From Polyangiaceae bacterium (GTDB lineage: Bacteria > Myxococcota_A > Polyangia > Polyangiales > Polyangiaceae), in contig JACKEA010000006.1 of assembly GCA_020633235.1 (NCBI GenBank), positions 496,001-560,000 on the forward strand: a stretch of DNA of 64,000 bases. Reading direction: 5' to 3'. Both the position numbers and the translations under genes were made by a program. How positions within the stretch are numbered: position 1 is the stretch's first letter; each line of letters begins with the position of its first letter. Under the pieces are notes generated by a model. That model was not told where the DNA came from, did not search any database, and was given only the letters and a program-made list of their open reading frames with translations. Shown here one piece after another: positions 15,075 through 23,533 of this stretch.

Positions 15075-16622
15075 TCAGAATTGGTCGTAGCGACCGGGGG
15101 CGATGATGCCGTGGGGGTCGAGCACTTGGCGGATGCGCCGGAGCACGGCCCCGAAGTCGTCGTTGGACGGCGGCAGCGCGCGCATGGATTGGATGCCGAG
15201 ACGAAACGGCAAGTAGCCGAGGGCCGCGAGCTCCGCGAGGAGCGCGTCGTGGCAGGCGCGGGCGCGGGCGTCCTCGCCGGCGACGTCGCGGTCGTAGACG
15301 ACGAGGGGGAACAGGTACACGGTGCGTTCGGTCTGGGCGACCATCGCGATCAGCGGCTCGAAGCCGTGCTCCGGCATCACGCGCTCGGCCACGGTCACGG
15401 CGCGAGTCACGTCCGTGCCACGGAAGGGCAGGGTAGGGCATAGCCACAGCACGCCACAGCGATCGCGATCCGGATCCGGGGACGCGGGCGGAGGCTCGCG
15501 CTTGCGCCAGTACACGCTCTGGATGCTGCCTTCGTGGGGGATGCCCTGCAGGAATTGGAACGCGGGCTCGGCTTCGGTGAAGAGCTCGGCGCCGCTGACG
15601 GGTGCGCCGCTCTTTTGCTCGATGACGAGCTCGTCGACGTGGGGCTCGAGGAGCTCGCGAACGCGCGCCACGTGGGCGCTGCACTGCGCCTCGGTGGCGG
15701 CGTATACCGCGCTCAGGCCGAACCAAGTGGCGCCGCCCCAGGCTTCGCCGATGCGTTCGAGCACACTGCGGTCGAGGGGCGTGCGCTCGCCCGCGGCGTG
15801 CCACGGGTACTGCCCTTCCACGCTGAGCACGCGGTAGTCGTTCCAGATCCCGGCGACGGAACGCAGCGTGCCTTCGAGGCGCAACCTGCGGAGCGCGTCC
15901 ATCGTCGGGGCCAGACGCGTGGGATCCCTGAACCAGAAGCGAATGGCGGCCAGCGCCCCCGGCAGCGGGGTGAGCCACAGGCTCATGCGCGTGACGATGC
16001 CGAGGTTCGACTGGCTGAAGATGCCGTCGAGGGCCGGCCCCACGCCCCAGCGGTGGAGCGGTCCAAGGGGCGTGGCGTCGTAGCGGGAAAAGCCCGTGCG
16101 CAGGACCTCGCCACTGCCCAGCACCACCTCGAGCCCCGCGACGTGATTGAAGCGATCTCCATTGGGGCCGGTGCCGTCGCCTCGCTCGATGGCGTTGCCG
16201 AGCACGCTGGCTTCGGGGCTGGCGCCGGTGGTGTTGGCGAACAGACGGGATTTCCGTTCGGAGAGGAAGCGATACAGCTGGGCGAAGCTGACGCCGGGCT
16301 CCACCGTGACGGTCGCGAGCTCTTCGTCGAAGGCCACGATGCGATCCATGCGCGCGAGCTCGAGCAAGACGGCGCCGTCGGCGGTGGGCACGCGGGAGCC
16401 GAGGCCCCAGTTCTTGCCGCGGCTCACGGGATACAGCGGCACACCGTGGCGGGCTGCGGCACGCACCAAGTCCTGAACCTGCGACAGGTTTTCCGGACGC
16501 ACGATGGCCGAAGGCCGCGCGCGGGTGGCGAAGGTGGCGGTGGCGGCGCGGTCGAGATCCGCCGCGTCCGTCAGCACGTGCGAAGCCCCCACGATGGCGC
16601 GGAAGTCGAGGAGCGCCTGCAT
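15075..16622 (-). CDS. FAD-binding oxidoreductase of the VAO/PCMH type (4-cresol dehydrogenase-like)
   Basis: 515 residues from ATG 16622. The N-terminal FAD-binding (PCMH) domain contains 'PLYPVSRGKNWGLGS' and 'GVSFAQLYRFLSERKSRLF'. The C-terminal cap ends 'VLDPHGIIAPGRYDQF', matching the 'DP.GI.APGR/K' ending of vanillyl-alcohol oxidases and 4-cresol dehydrogenases. The length is close to that of p-cresol methylhydroxylase flavoprotein (about 520). These enzymes oxidise para-substituted phenols with FAD, often covalently bound. No cytochrome subunit gene is adjacent, so an oxidase or another electron acceptor is likely. The frame continues upstream into the antisense of pdxJ and was trimmed to the first sensible ATG. 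Confidence 0.87.
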   Translation of the reverse strand: MQALLDFRAIVGASHVLTDAADLDRAATATFATRARPSAIVRPENLSQVQDLVRAAARHGVPLYPVSRGKNWGLGSRVPTADGAVLLELARMDRIVAFDEELATVTVEPGVSFAQLYRFLSERKSRLFANTTGASPEASVLGNAIERGDGTGPNGDRFNHVAGLEVVLGSGEVLRTGFSRYDATPLGPLHRWGVGPALDGIFSQSNLGIVTRMSLWLTPLPGALAAIRFWFRDPTRLAPTMDALRRLRLEGTLRSVAGIWNDYRVLSVEGQYPWHAAGERTPLDRSVLERIGEAWGGATWFGLSAVYAATEAQCSAHVARVRELLEPHVDELVIEQKSGAPVSGAELFTEAEPAFQFLQGIPHEGSIQSVYWRKREPPPASPDPDRDRCGVLWLCPTLPFRGTDVTRAVTVAERVMPEHGFEPLIAMVAQTERTVYLFPLVVYDRDVAGEDARARACHDALLAELAALGYLPFRLGIQSMRALPPSNDDFGAVLRRIRQVLDPHGIIAPGRYDQF

Positions 16623-16673
16623 CTTCGAAGACGGTAGCACGGCGCCTCCGGGGTGAACTACGCTCCGCCCGTC

Positions 16674-17387
16674 ATGATGCGCTTCCACGTGAACGTCGAC
16701 CACGTTGCCACCGTCCGCAACGCCCGCGGTAGCTCCTATCCCGATCCCGTGCTCGCCGCCGGCATGGCGGAGCAGTTCGGCGCGGATGGCATCACGGCGC
16801 ATTTGAGGGAAGACCGGCGTCACATCAAGGACGCGGACCTCACGCGCTTGCGCGAGAGCGTGACCACGCTGTTGAACCTTGAAATGGCGGCCACCGACGA
16901 GATGCGCGGCATCGCGGAGCGGGTGCACCCGGACGTGATCACCCTGGTGCCGGAGCGCCGAGAGGAACGCACCACGGAGGGCGGTCTGGACGTGATCAAG
17001 AACCGGCAGGCGATCGAGCGGGTGGCCGAGATGTGCAAGCGCACCGGCATCAAGCTCTCCCTGTTCATCGCCCCGGACGAGAAGCAGATCGCCGCCAGCC
17101 GTGCGGTGGGGGCGACCCAGGTGGAGCTGCACACCGGGGAATACTGCAACGCGCGCGGCAAGGAGCAGGCTGAGGAGCTCGAGAAGCTGCGCCTCGGGGC
17201 ACGCCGGGCCAAGGAGCTGGGGCTGGAGGTCGCGGCGGGGCACGGGCTCACGCGTCACAACGTCGGTGCCGTCGCCGCCATCGCCGAAGTCGTCGAGCTG
17301 AACATCGGCCACGCGTTGATTTCCGACGCGCTGTTCGTGGGCTTGGATCGCGCAATCCGGGACTTTCGCGAGGCCATCGGCCGATGA
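16674..17387 (+). CDS. pdxJ: Pyridoxine 5'-phosphate synthase
   Basis: 237 residues from ATG 16674, chosen because the family begins with M-x-R-L/F then 'NVDHVATVRNARG', seen here at residues about 7-19 (GTG 16653 and ATG 16677 are alternatives). PdxJ condenses 1-deoxy-D-xylulose 5-phosphate and 3-amino-2-oxopropyl phosphate to pyridoxine 5'-phosphate in the DXP-dependent vitamin B6 pathway. Other family motifs are 'GITAHLREDRRHI', 'VTLVPERREE'-like text ('ITLVPERREERTTEGG') and 'VAAGHGLTRHNV' with the phosphate-binding end 'ELNIGHALISDALF'. It is the first gene of a tightly coupled pdxJ-acpS-nnr operon, its stop overlapping the acpS start. Confidence 0.97.
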   Translation: MMRFHVNVDHVATVRNARGSSYPDPVLAAGMAEQFGADGITAHLREDRRHIKDADLTRLRESVTTLLNLEMAATDEMRGIAERVHPDVITLVPERREERTTEGGLDVIKNRQAIERVAEMCKRTGIKLSLFIAPDEKQIAASRAVGATQVELHTGEYCNARGKEQAEELEKLRLGARRAKELGLEVAAGHGLTRHNVGAVAAIAEVVELNIGHALISDALFVGLDRAIRDFREAIGR

Positions 17388-17767
17388 TCCTGGGGCTCGG
17401 CATCGACGTCGCGTCCATCGAGCGCATGGAGCGTGCCCTGGCTCGCCACGGTGAGCGCATGTGGGAGCGCATCTTGACGACGGAGGAGCGGCGCGAGCTC
17501 GAGGGACGGAGCGCGGATCGCGCGGCCGCCTTGGCGGGGCGCTTCGCCGCGAAGGAAGCGCTGAGCAAAGCCTTGGGGGCGCCGCGGGACGTCTGGTTCC
17601 ATGACGTGGAAGTGCGCCGCGGCGCGCTGGGGGCGCCGGAGATCCGCCTGCTGGGGCCCGCGGTGAAGCGCGCCCAAGAACGCGGTGTGGCCCGCTGTTT
17701 CGTGTCCATCACCCATGACGCGGGGGTTGCGGCGGCGGTGGTGGTGCTCGAAGGAGATGCAGGATGA
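17384..17767 (+). CDS. acpS: Holo-[acyl-carrier-protein] synthase
   Basis: 127 residues, the usual size for AcpS. 'GIDVASIERMERAL' (metal-binding Asp) and 'GRFAAKEALSKALG' (catalytic Glu/Lys) are diagnostic, and 'FVSITHDAGVAAAVVV' closes the fold. It transfers the 4'-phosphopantetheine of CoA to a conserved serine of apo-ACP for fatty acid and polyketide synthesis. It overlaps pdxJ by ATGA (17384-17387) and the next gene by ATGA (17764-17767), so the three are translationally coupled. This pdxJ-acpS-nnr order is common in proteobacteria. Confidence 0.97.
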   Translation: MILGLGIDVASIERMERALARHGERMWERILTTEERRELEGRSADRAAALAGRFAAKEALSKALGAPRDVWFHDVEVRRGALGAPEIRLLGPAVKRAQERGVARCFVSITHDAGVAAAVVVLEGDAG

Positions 17768-19278
17768 TCGCCGTCCTTTCGCGAGAGCAGATGCGCGCCT
17801 TCGACCAGCACGCCATCACCAAGTGCAAGGTGCCGAGCGTGGTGTTGATGGAGAACGCCGGACGCAACGCGGCGGAGGTCGTGGAAGGCGTGCTCGCGCT
17901 GGGCTCCCGTGTCGCGGTGGTGTGCGGCCCGGGCAACAATGGCGGGGATGGCTTCGTCGTCGCGCGCCACCTGGCGGCCAGTGGCAACGACGTGACGGTG
18001 TATCTGCTGGCGGAAGCGCGCAAGCTCTCCGGAGATGCGCTCTTGAACCACGACGCCTGGCTGGGGCTCGGTGGCGCGGTCACGTATCTGCCCACTGAAG
18101 ATCTCTCCGCCCTGGAGCTCGGAGACGTGGACGTGATCGTGGACGGCATCTTCGGCACCGGGCTGGATCGCGACGTGGGCGGGCGCCAACGCATCGCCAT
18201 CGAACGGATCAACGCCGCGGGGGTGCCCGTCGTCGCGTTGGACATCCCGTCCGGTCTGCACGCGAACACGGGCGCGGTGTTGGGCGTGGCGGTGGACGCG
18301 GACGTGACCGTCACCTTCGCTCATCCCAAGCTCGGCTTGCTCACCTCCGCCGGCGCGGCCCACGCGGGAGAGGTGCACGTGGTGGACATCGGCGTGCCAG
18401 CGGAGCTCTTGCACGACCATGGCGCGGAGATCGTGGAAGCTTCGGACGTTGCGGCGCTACTCGAGCCGCGTCCCATCGACGCCCACAAGGTGAGCGTGGG
18501 GCACGTGTTCGCGGTGGCCGGATCCGCAGGAAAGACCGGCGCGGCGCTGTTGGTGGCGCGCGGCGCGCTGCGCGCGGGCGCGGGGCTTGCCACGGTGTGC
18601 ACCTTCCCGGACGCTGCGGACTCCATCGACCTGCGCGCGCTGGAAGAAATGACGGCGCGCATCGACCCGAACGCGCTGGAGTCGTCGCTCGACGAGATCC
18701 TGTCCCGGGCCGGCGCCATCGCCATCGGTCCCGGCCTGGGTCTGGACGAGCGCGCTCGCCGAGTGGTGGACCACGTGGTGCTCGGCTGGGACGGTCCCAA
18801 GGTCGTGGACGCTGACGCCATCAGTCATTTCGCCGGGCGCGCCGCGGAGCTCGCCCGAGCCAAGGGCAGCTTGGTGCTCACGCCGCACCCCGGAGAGCTC
18901 GGTCGCCTGCTCGGCATCGAATCGAAGGACGTGGAGGCGGATCGCTTCGCCGCGGTGGCGCGCGCCGTGGAGCTCACCGGTGCCGTGGTGTTGCTGAAAG
19001 GTCCCCGCACGCTGATCGCCGCACCGGGAGAGCTTCCGGTGGTGAACGTCAGCGGCGCTCCCGCGCTGGCGACGGGCGGAGCGGGGGACGTGCTGACCGG
19101 AATCATTGCCGCGCTGTGCTCCACGCTGGCTCCGCGTTGGGCCGCCATCGCCGGGGCGTACGTTCATGGCGCGTCCGCCGAGGAATGGTGCGAGCGCGTG
19201 GGGGCGGATCGTGGGCTGGTCGCGCACGAGATTGCGGATGGCGTCCCCGCAGTGCTGGCGAAGCTGCGTTCGGAGTGA
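17764..19278 (+). CDS. nnr: Bifunctional NAD(P)H-hydrate epimerase / ADP-dependent dehydratase
   Basis: 504 residues with two fused domains. Residues about 1-215 are the YjeF-N epimerase ('MENAGRNAA', 'CGPGNNGGDGFVVARHL', 'DGIFGTGLDRDVGG'). Residues about 225-504 are the ribokinase-like ADP-dependent dehydratase ('AGSAGKTGAALLVARGALRA', 'IGPGLG', 'LTPHPGELGRLLG', 'ATGGAGDVLTGIIAALC'). Together they repair R- and S-hydrates of NADH and NADPH. The fusion is the usual bacterial form. It is coupled to acpS by an ATGA overlap. The next gene on the strand is a lipoprotein, not the tsaE often found here. Confidence 0.95.
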   Translation: MIAVLSREQMRAFDQHAITKCKVPSVVLMENAGRNAAEVVEGVLALGSRVAVVCGPGNNGGDGFVVARHLAASGNDVTVYLLAEARKLSGDALLNHDAWLGLGGAVTYLPTEDLSALELGDVDVIVDGIFGTGLDRDVGGRQRIAIERINAAGVPVVALDIPSGLHANTGAVLGVAVDADVTVTFAHPKLGLLTSAGAAHAGEVHVVDIGVPAELLHDHGAEIVEASDVAALLEPRPIDAHKVSVGHVFAVAGSAGKTGAALLVARGALRAGAGLATVCTFPDAADSIDLRALEEMTARIDPNALESSLDEILSRAGAIAIGPGLGLDERARRVVDHVVLGWDGPKVVDADAISHFAGRAAELARAKGSLVLTPHPGELGRLLGIESKDVEADRFAAVARAVELTGAVVLLKGPRTLIAAPGELPVVNVSGAPALATGGAGDVLTGIIAALCSTLAPRWAAIAGAYVHGASAEEWCERVGADRGLVAHEIADGVPAVLAKLRSE

Positions 19279-19297
19279 CGTGCTAAAATCCCCGACC

Positions 19298-20311
19298 ATG
19301 CGTGCGGCTCTCGCGCTCTCGATGCTGCTGAGCGCTTGCGCTCTGGACGGCCAGGGCACCCTGAATCCGGGAGCCGGAGCGGAGGGTGCAACGACGGGAG
19401 GAAGCGGTGGCAACGCGGGGACCACCACTGGCGGAACGGGCGGCACCGTGCCGCAGGACGACGCGGGTGTCGATGCCGCGCCCCCGAAGGACGCCGCGCC
19501 GGACGTGCCCACGGGTCCCTGCCTCACACCTCCGGGGACGTGCGTGCAGAGCGTGCCTGGCGGTTGGGAGGTCGTCGGCTTCGCGGTGGATCCCGGTAGC
19601 GCTTGCCCGGCGGGCTTCGATCAGACGAACTTGAAGGCGAACCCCACGGCGCCCGGCGCGTGTGATTGCTCCTGCACCATCACGAGCCCACCCTGCGTCA
19701 CGGGAAGCTCCCAGACCTACGACAGCAACTCGAGCTCCTGCGGCAACACTGGAGCAAAGCTCGACATCAACGGGACCGGCTGCAACTCCTTGGGCTTCAG
19801 CGGCAACCTGTCCAACTATCACAAGGCCATGCCGCTGCCCGTGGGAGGCGCCTGCGCCGGAGCTGCCGTTACGGACTCCAGCAAGCTGCTGGTCCACGCC
19901 GCCACGCTGTGCGCGCCGTCGAACGCCTGTTTGGAGGAAGTGTGCACCGGAACGTTCCCCGGACCGTTCGGTTCCTGTATCCGTGCGCCGGGAGACGTCG
20001 CCTGTCCGGCCGGTCCCTTCGTGAACAAGACGCTGGTGATGGCCGACGTGACCCTCACCTGCAGCGCCTGTGATTCGTGCACCGTCAGCGCGACCTGCGC
20101 CGATCCGAAGCTAGCGTTTTTCGGTGATGCCAACTGCACCTCGCCGGTGGCGACCCTCGCGGCCAATGGAACCTGCGTTCCGGTCACGGGCAACGGCAGC
20201 GTGAGCGCCTTCAAGTACTTGGTCGACGTCCAGAATGCAGGCTGCGCTGCGAGCGGAGCCAAGCAAGCCAACTTGGCTCCCGTCGGCCCCGTCACGGTGT
20301 GCTGCCGCTGA
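19298..20311 (+). CDS. Predicted Cys-rich lipoprotein of unknown function
   Basis: 337 residues from ATG 19298. The signal sequence 'MRAALALSMLLSACALDGQG' has lipobox 'LLSAC' and an early Cys at residue 14. A Gly/Thr/Asp-rich linker follows (residues about 25-68). The mature domain has many Cys pairs ('GACDCSCTITSPPC', 'CSACDSCTVSATC', 'PVTVCCR' at the end), suggesting an exported protein held together by disulfides. I recognise no family. It is 19 bp after nnr, and TAAAAT just upstream of its start could be a weak -10 box. A hairpin at 20319 probably ends the transcript. Confidence 0.75.
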   Translation: MRAALALSMLLSACALDGQGTLNPGAGAEGATTGGSGGNAGTTTGGTGGTVPQDDAGVDAAPPKDAAPDVPTGPCLTPPGTCVQSVPGGWEVVGFAVDPGSACPAGFDQTNLKANPTAPGACDCSCTITSPPCVTGSSQTYDSNSSSCGNTGAKLDINGTGCNSLGFSGNLSNYHKAMPLPVGGACAGAAVTDSSKLLVHAATLCAPSNACLEEVCTGTFPGPFGSCIRAPGDVACPAGPFVNKTLVMADVTLTCSACDSCTVSATCADPKLAFFGDANCTSPVATLAANGTCVPVTGNGSVSAFKYLVDVQNAGCAASGAKQANLAPVGPVTVCCR

Positions 20312-20318
20312 GTGTCCG

Positions 20319-20348
20319 ACTGGCAGTGGACTCGCCGGCGCTGCCAGT
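20319..20348 (+). terminator. Hairpin, probable terminator
   Basis: ACTGGCAG (20319-20326) pairs with CTGCCAGT (20341-20348) around a GC-rich loop containing CGCCGGCG, followed by TT. It lies 7 bp after the lipoprotein stop. The T-tract is short, so efficiency is uncertain. Confidence 0.5.
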
Positions 20349-20419
20349 TTGACACGCGGGGTGCGTCTCTCGGGACGCGCGGGATTCCCGAAAAATAGGC
20401 GAATTTTGCGCTACGCCGC

Positions 20420-20436
20420 TTGGCACGTGGCTTGCG
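20420..20436 (+). promoter_or_regulatory. Sigma-54 (-24/-12) promoter for the ECF sigma factor gene
   Basis: TTGGCACGTGGCTTGCG matches the sigma-54 consensus TGGCAC-N5-TTGC exactly (TGGCAC at 20421-20426, TTGC at 20432-20435). The predicted start site near 20447 gives a leader of about 17 nt that contains the ribosome-binding site GGAGG (20450-20454) before ATG 20464. The upstream 30 bp are AT-rich. Confidence 0.8.
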
Positions 20437-20463
20437 AAGGCGTCTGCCCGGAGGTTTTCTTCG

Positions 20464-20991
20464 ATGACAGCGACCCGCCCCTTCCGCGACGAGCTCACCT
20501 TGCACCTGCCGTCGCTCCATGCCCGTGCCCTCAAGCTCTGCCTCAACGCGACGGAAGCTCAGGACCTGGTGCAAGACACCGTCGAGCGCGCGCTGCGCTT
20601 CGAGTCGAGCTACCAGCCGGGTACCAACTTGCGCGCCTGGGCTCAGCAAGTGTTGTTCAGTGTGTTCGTGACGCGCTGCCGGAAGAACCGCCGCGAGCGC
20701 CGCGCGCTGGAAGTGCTCACCACGGACCCCTGCGCTTGGACGCGCCCGGACGCCTCGCCGGCGATGGTGGCCCTGTCGCCTCGGGTGGAGCGGGCCATCA
20801 GCGAGCTGCCGGAAGCGTTCGAGTCCGTCGTGCGCCTCGTGGATCTCGCCGAGCTCTCCTACAAGGACGCCGCCGAACGTCTCGGCATTCCCGTGGGCAC
20901 GGTGATGAGCCGTCTGTTCCGAGGCCGCCGCCTGTTGGCCGCCGTGCTCGACAACGAGCCCGCCGCTCCCGCCATCGCCTGCGCCGCCTGA
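20464..20991 (+). CDS. ECF-type RNA polymerase sigma factor
   Basis: 175 residues from ATG 20464 with GGAGG 10 bp upstream. Sigma region 2 is 'ALKLCLNATEAQDLVQDTVERAL' with 'NLRAWAQQVLFSVFVTRCRK' (residues about 20-75). Region 4 is 'ISELPEAFESVVRLVDLAEL' followed by 'SYKDAAERLGIPVGTVMSRL' with the HTH (residues about 118-157). It directs RNA polymerase to an alternative promoter set. No anti-sigma or membrane partner is adjacent, which is unusual and suggests control mainly at transcription, in line with the sigma-54 promoter just upstream. The regulon is unknown. Confidence 0.93.
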   Translation: MTATRPFRDELTLHLPSLHARALKLCLNATEAQDLVQDTVERALRFESSYQPGTNLRAWAQQVLFSVFVTRCRKNRRERRALEVLTTDPCAWTRPDASPAMVALSPRVERAISELPEAFESVVRLVDLAELSYKDAAERLGIPVGTVMSRLFRGRRLLAAVLDNEPAAPAIACAA

Positions 20992-21049
20992 CCAACCGCC
21001 GCCGGCGAAGCTGGCGATCGCCACCCCAAGCAGCGCCATTCTTCGGGAT

Positions 21050-21075
21050 TTTTTGTTGGTCCGGCGCGTGCAAGG
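21050..21075 (+). repeat. Dispersed palindromic element, copy 5 (left half only)
   Basis: TTTTTTGTTGGTCCGGCGCG is the left end of the family. The complementary right half is missing. It sits in the gap upstream of the Uma2 gene. Nearby, TGGCGATCGCCA (21012-21023) is a separate perfect 12-bp palindrome. Confidence 0.55.
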
Positions 21076-21098
21076 TGGCTGGGCGGAAGGTTCCCAGC

Positions 21099-21854
21099 AT
21101 GAGCGTTACACTAACGGCGATGCACGACCCGGAGAGCATCGAGGTCAAATACCGGATCGTTCCGGCGCTCGACGCATGGGAGCTGCCGGAGGAGCCGGTG
21201 CCCGAATCGCGTGCTCACGATCTGTTGACGGCCTGCGTGGTCGCGTTGCTGGCCGCCTGGGTCGCCCGCACCAAGCGCGACGCGATTGTTGCTCGAAACT
21301 TTGCGATTCGTTGGGTTCGTGAGCGACCGAAGGTGGGAGTGGACCCCGACGTTTGCTTGGTCGAACCGGCGCCGCCCAACGCAGACCAACTGAATAGCCT
21401 GTGTTTGTGGCAGCCGGGTCACGTCGCCCCGCGACTCGCCGTCGAAGTCGTGAGCCCCAGCCATCCCTACAAGGACTACGCAGAGATCCAACACAAGTAC
21501 GCGGCTTGCGGAGTGGCCGAGTTGTGGGTGCTCGATCCGTTGTTACTCGGACCTCGTCGTCTAGGAGGGCCAGTCCCGCTTCAGATCTGGATGGCTGGGG
21601 ATGCCGGTGGTTTCGAGCGCGTGTACTCCGGGAGCGGGCCGTATCATTCCGATGCCGTGGACGCTTGGCTCTCGTTCGAGACACCTCGAGATTTGTGCAT
21701 CAGTGACGACGCTCTCGGTCAGCAGCGGTGGATGACGGGCGAAGCGCAGGAGCGGGCGCTTCGTGAGCAGGAGCAGGCGCTTCGTGAGCAGGAGCGGGCA
21801 GCGCTCGAGCAGCGAGTGAGAGAGCTCGAAGGCGAGCTTTCTCGGCGCGGGTGA
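21099..21854 (+). CDS. Uma2-family (DUF820) putative restriction-endonuclease-like protein
   Basis: 251 residues from ATG 21099 (the frame is open much further upstream but overlaps the ECF gene). The PD-(D/E)XK-type core is visible as 'VDPDVCLVEP', 'LAVEVVSPSHPYKDY' and 'HKYAACGVAELWVLDP', the usual D...ExV...K arrangement of Uma2 proteins. The C-terminal 45 residues repeat 'LREQEQALREQERAALEQ', a coiled coil often found in Uma2 proteins of cyanobacteria and myxobacteria. The biological role of the family is unclear. Its stop lies 1 bp before the end of the convergent birA gene. Confidence 0.88.
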   Translation: MSVTLTAMHDPESIEVKYRIVPALDAWELPEEPVPESRAHDLLTACVVALLAAWVARTKRDAIVARNFAIRWVRERPKVGVDPDVCLVEPAPPNADQLNSLCLWQPGHVAPRLAVEVVSPSHPYKDYAEIQHKYAACGVAELWVLDPLLLGPRRLGGPVPLQIWMAGDAGGFERVYSGSGPYHSDAVDAWLSFETPRDLCISDDALGQQRWMTGEAQERALREQEQALREQERAALEQRVRELEGELSRRG

Positions 21855-21855
21855 G

Positions 21856-22632
21856 TCAGCGGTACTCCACCGTGCCGGCGATCACGCGGTGCGTGTGGCC
21901 ATGGGCGTCTTCCAGGAGCAGCGCGCCGTCCTCTGCGATTCCGCGCCCGACCCCTTCGAGACCATCGACGCGCAGGTCGGCGCCGAACAGGGCGTCGTGG
22001 CGTTCGAGCTCCGCGTGCACGCCCGCCAGGCCGGCGTGCCGATAGCTTCCGAGCCGGACCAACATTGTCTCCAGTAAATCGGCCAACAAGGCTTCGCGCT
22101 CGACGTCTTTTGCGCCCAAGAGAGCGAGGGACGTGGCGATGCCGGCGAGCTCCGGCGGCAGCTCCCGGGACAGCACGTTGAGGCCGATGCCGGCGACCAC
22201 GGCGACCACTCGACCCGCCTCGATCTGACTCTCGAGCAAGAGGCCCGCGAGCTTCTTCCTGTCCACCACGACGTCGTTCGGCCACTTCACGGCCACTCGT
22301 GCATCGACCTTGGCGGCCACCACGTCGCGCACGGCGAGGCCCAGGGCCAGCGTCAGGGCGCCCAGAGCGGCGGGCTCGAGCTCGGGCCGAAGCATGACGG
22401 AGAAGGTCAGGTTCTCGCCGGCGGCCGAGTGCCAACGGTGGCCGCGACGTCCGCGCCCGGCGGTCTGCTCTTCCGCGAGCACCACGGCGCCGTGCGGTGC
22501 TCCGCTCTTGGCGGCGCGCATGGCGTCGTCGTTGGTCGAGGTCGTGGACGTCTTCACCGTGAGCGGTCGTCCTAGCGGCAAGGATCGCGCTTGCCGCAGC
22601 GCCTCGAAGCGGTCGGCATCGAACGGCGTCAT
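21856..22632 (-). CDS. birA: Biotin--[acetyl-CoA-carboxylase] ligase
   Basis: 258 residues from ATG 22632. 'TTSTNDDAMRAAKSGAPHG', the biotin-binding loop 'AGRGRRGHRWHS', 'VAVKWPNDVVVDRKKLAGLL' and 'VVAGIGLNV' are the hallmarks of the catalytic domain. It makes biotinyl-5'-AMP and attaches biotin to the carrier protein of acetyl-CoA carboxylase. There is no N-terminal HTH, so it is the non-regulatory class I form. It overlaps the upstream nadC gene by ATGA (22629-22632), which makes a nadC-birA unit. The C-terminal domain ends 'RVIAGTVEYR'. Confidence 0.95.
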   Translation of the reverse strand: MTPFDADRFEALRQARSLPLGRPLTVKTSTTSTNDDAMRAAKSGAPHGAVVLAEEQTAGRGRRGHRWHSAAGENLTFSVMLRPELEPAALGALTLALGLAVRDVVAAKVDARVAVKWPNDVVVDRKKLAGLLLESQIEAGRVVAVVAGIGLNVLSRELPPELAGIATSLALLGAKDVEREALLADLLETMLVRLGSYRHAGLAGVHAELERHDALFGADLRVDGLEGVGRGIAEDGALLLEDAHGHTHRVIAGTVEYR

Positions 22633-23471
22633 AGCCGCTCGATGTCCAACGCGATGTCCGCCGAAGGCGCGGAGTGGGTGAGGGCGCCAACGCTGATGAC
22701 GTCCACACCGGCCTCCGCGAGGCTCTTCACGCGCTCCAGGGTGATGCCGCCGGACACCTCTACCAGGGCTTTGCCTCGCGCCTTCGCCACGGCCGTGGCG
22801 ACCTCCGCAGGCGCAAAGTTGTCGAGCATCACGATGTCCGCCCCGGCAACCAAGGCTTCTTCGAGGGCGTCGAGAGATTCCACCTCGATTTCGATGCGGG
22901 AAGTGTGCGGCGCCCGCGCCCGGGCACGCTCCACGGCCAAGCCGATGCCACCGGCGGCCTCGATGTGGTTGTCCTTGATCAGCACCGCGGAGCCCAGGGT
23001 GTCGCGGTGGTTGTGCCCGCCGCCGACGCGTACGGCGTAGCGCTCCAACGCGCGGAGTCCGGGGGTGGTCTTCCGCGTGTCGGTCACGCGAGCATGCTTG
23101 CCCTCCGGGAGCGCGTCCACGAAGCGCCGAGTGATGGTGGCGACGCCGCTCATGCGCTGCGCGAAGTTCAACGCGGTGCGCTCGGCCATCAGTATGGAGC
23201 GAGCGGAGCCTTCCACGACCCACAGCACGTCGTCGCGCTTTGCGCGCGTGCCTTCGTCCAAGAGCAGCTCGACCCGCAGGCCGGGATCGACGCGATAGAA
23301 GACTCGGGCGAACACGTCACCGCCCGCCACAACGAGATCCGCCCGCGCGATGGCGCGCCCGACGGCCCGTGCGTTCGCCTCCACAGTGGCTTCCGTGGTG
23401 AGGTCCCCACCTTCCAAGTCCTCGGCCAGGGCTCGATCGACGGCGGCATCCAAAATGACGTTTGAAATCAC
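22629..23471 (-). CDS. nadC: Nicotinate-nucleotide pyrophosphorylase (carboxylating)
   Basis: 280 residues from GTG 23471. 'LAEDLEGGDLTTEATV', 'RTALNFAQRMSGVATITRRF', 'TDTRKTTPGLR' and 'VRVGGGHNHRDTLGSAVLIK' with 'KDNHIEAAGG' are classic NadC motifs, and 'VMLDNF' and 'LVEVSGGITLERV' close the barrel. The enzyme converts quinolinate and PRPP to nicotinate mononucleotide, CO2 and pyrophosphate in de novo NAD synthesis. nadA and nadB are not in this window. It is divergent from the GGDEF gene, whose start is about 60 bp away. Confidence 0.96.
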   Translation of the reverse strand: MISNVILDAAVDRALAEDLEGGDLTTEATVEANARAVGRAIARADLVVAGGDVFARVFYRVDPGLRVELLLDEGTRAKRDDVLWVVEGSARSILMAERTALNFAQRMSGVATITRRFVDALPEGKHARVTDTRKTTPGLRALERYAVRVGGGHNHRDTLGSAVLIKDNHIEAAGGIGLAVERARARAPHTSRIEIEVESLDALEEALVAGADIVMLDNFAPAEVATAVAKARGKALVEVSGGITLERVKSLAEAGVDVISVGALTHSAPSADIALDIERL

Positions 23472-23533
23472 GACCGTGGAAGTTAGAGCGTCTTCGCTTC
23501 GGATGGAACGGCGGCGGCGCCGGCTCGGGTGCT

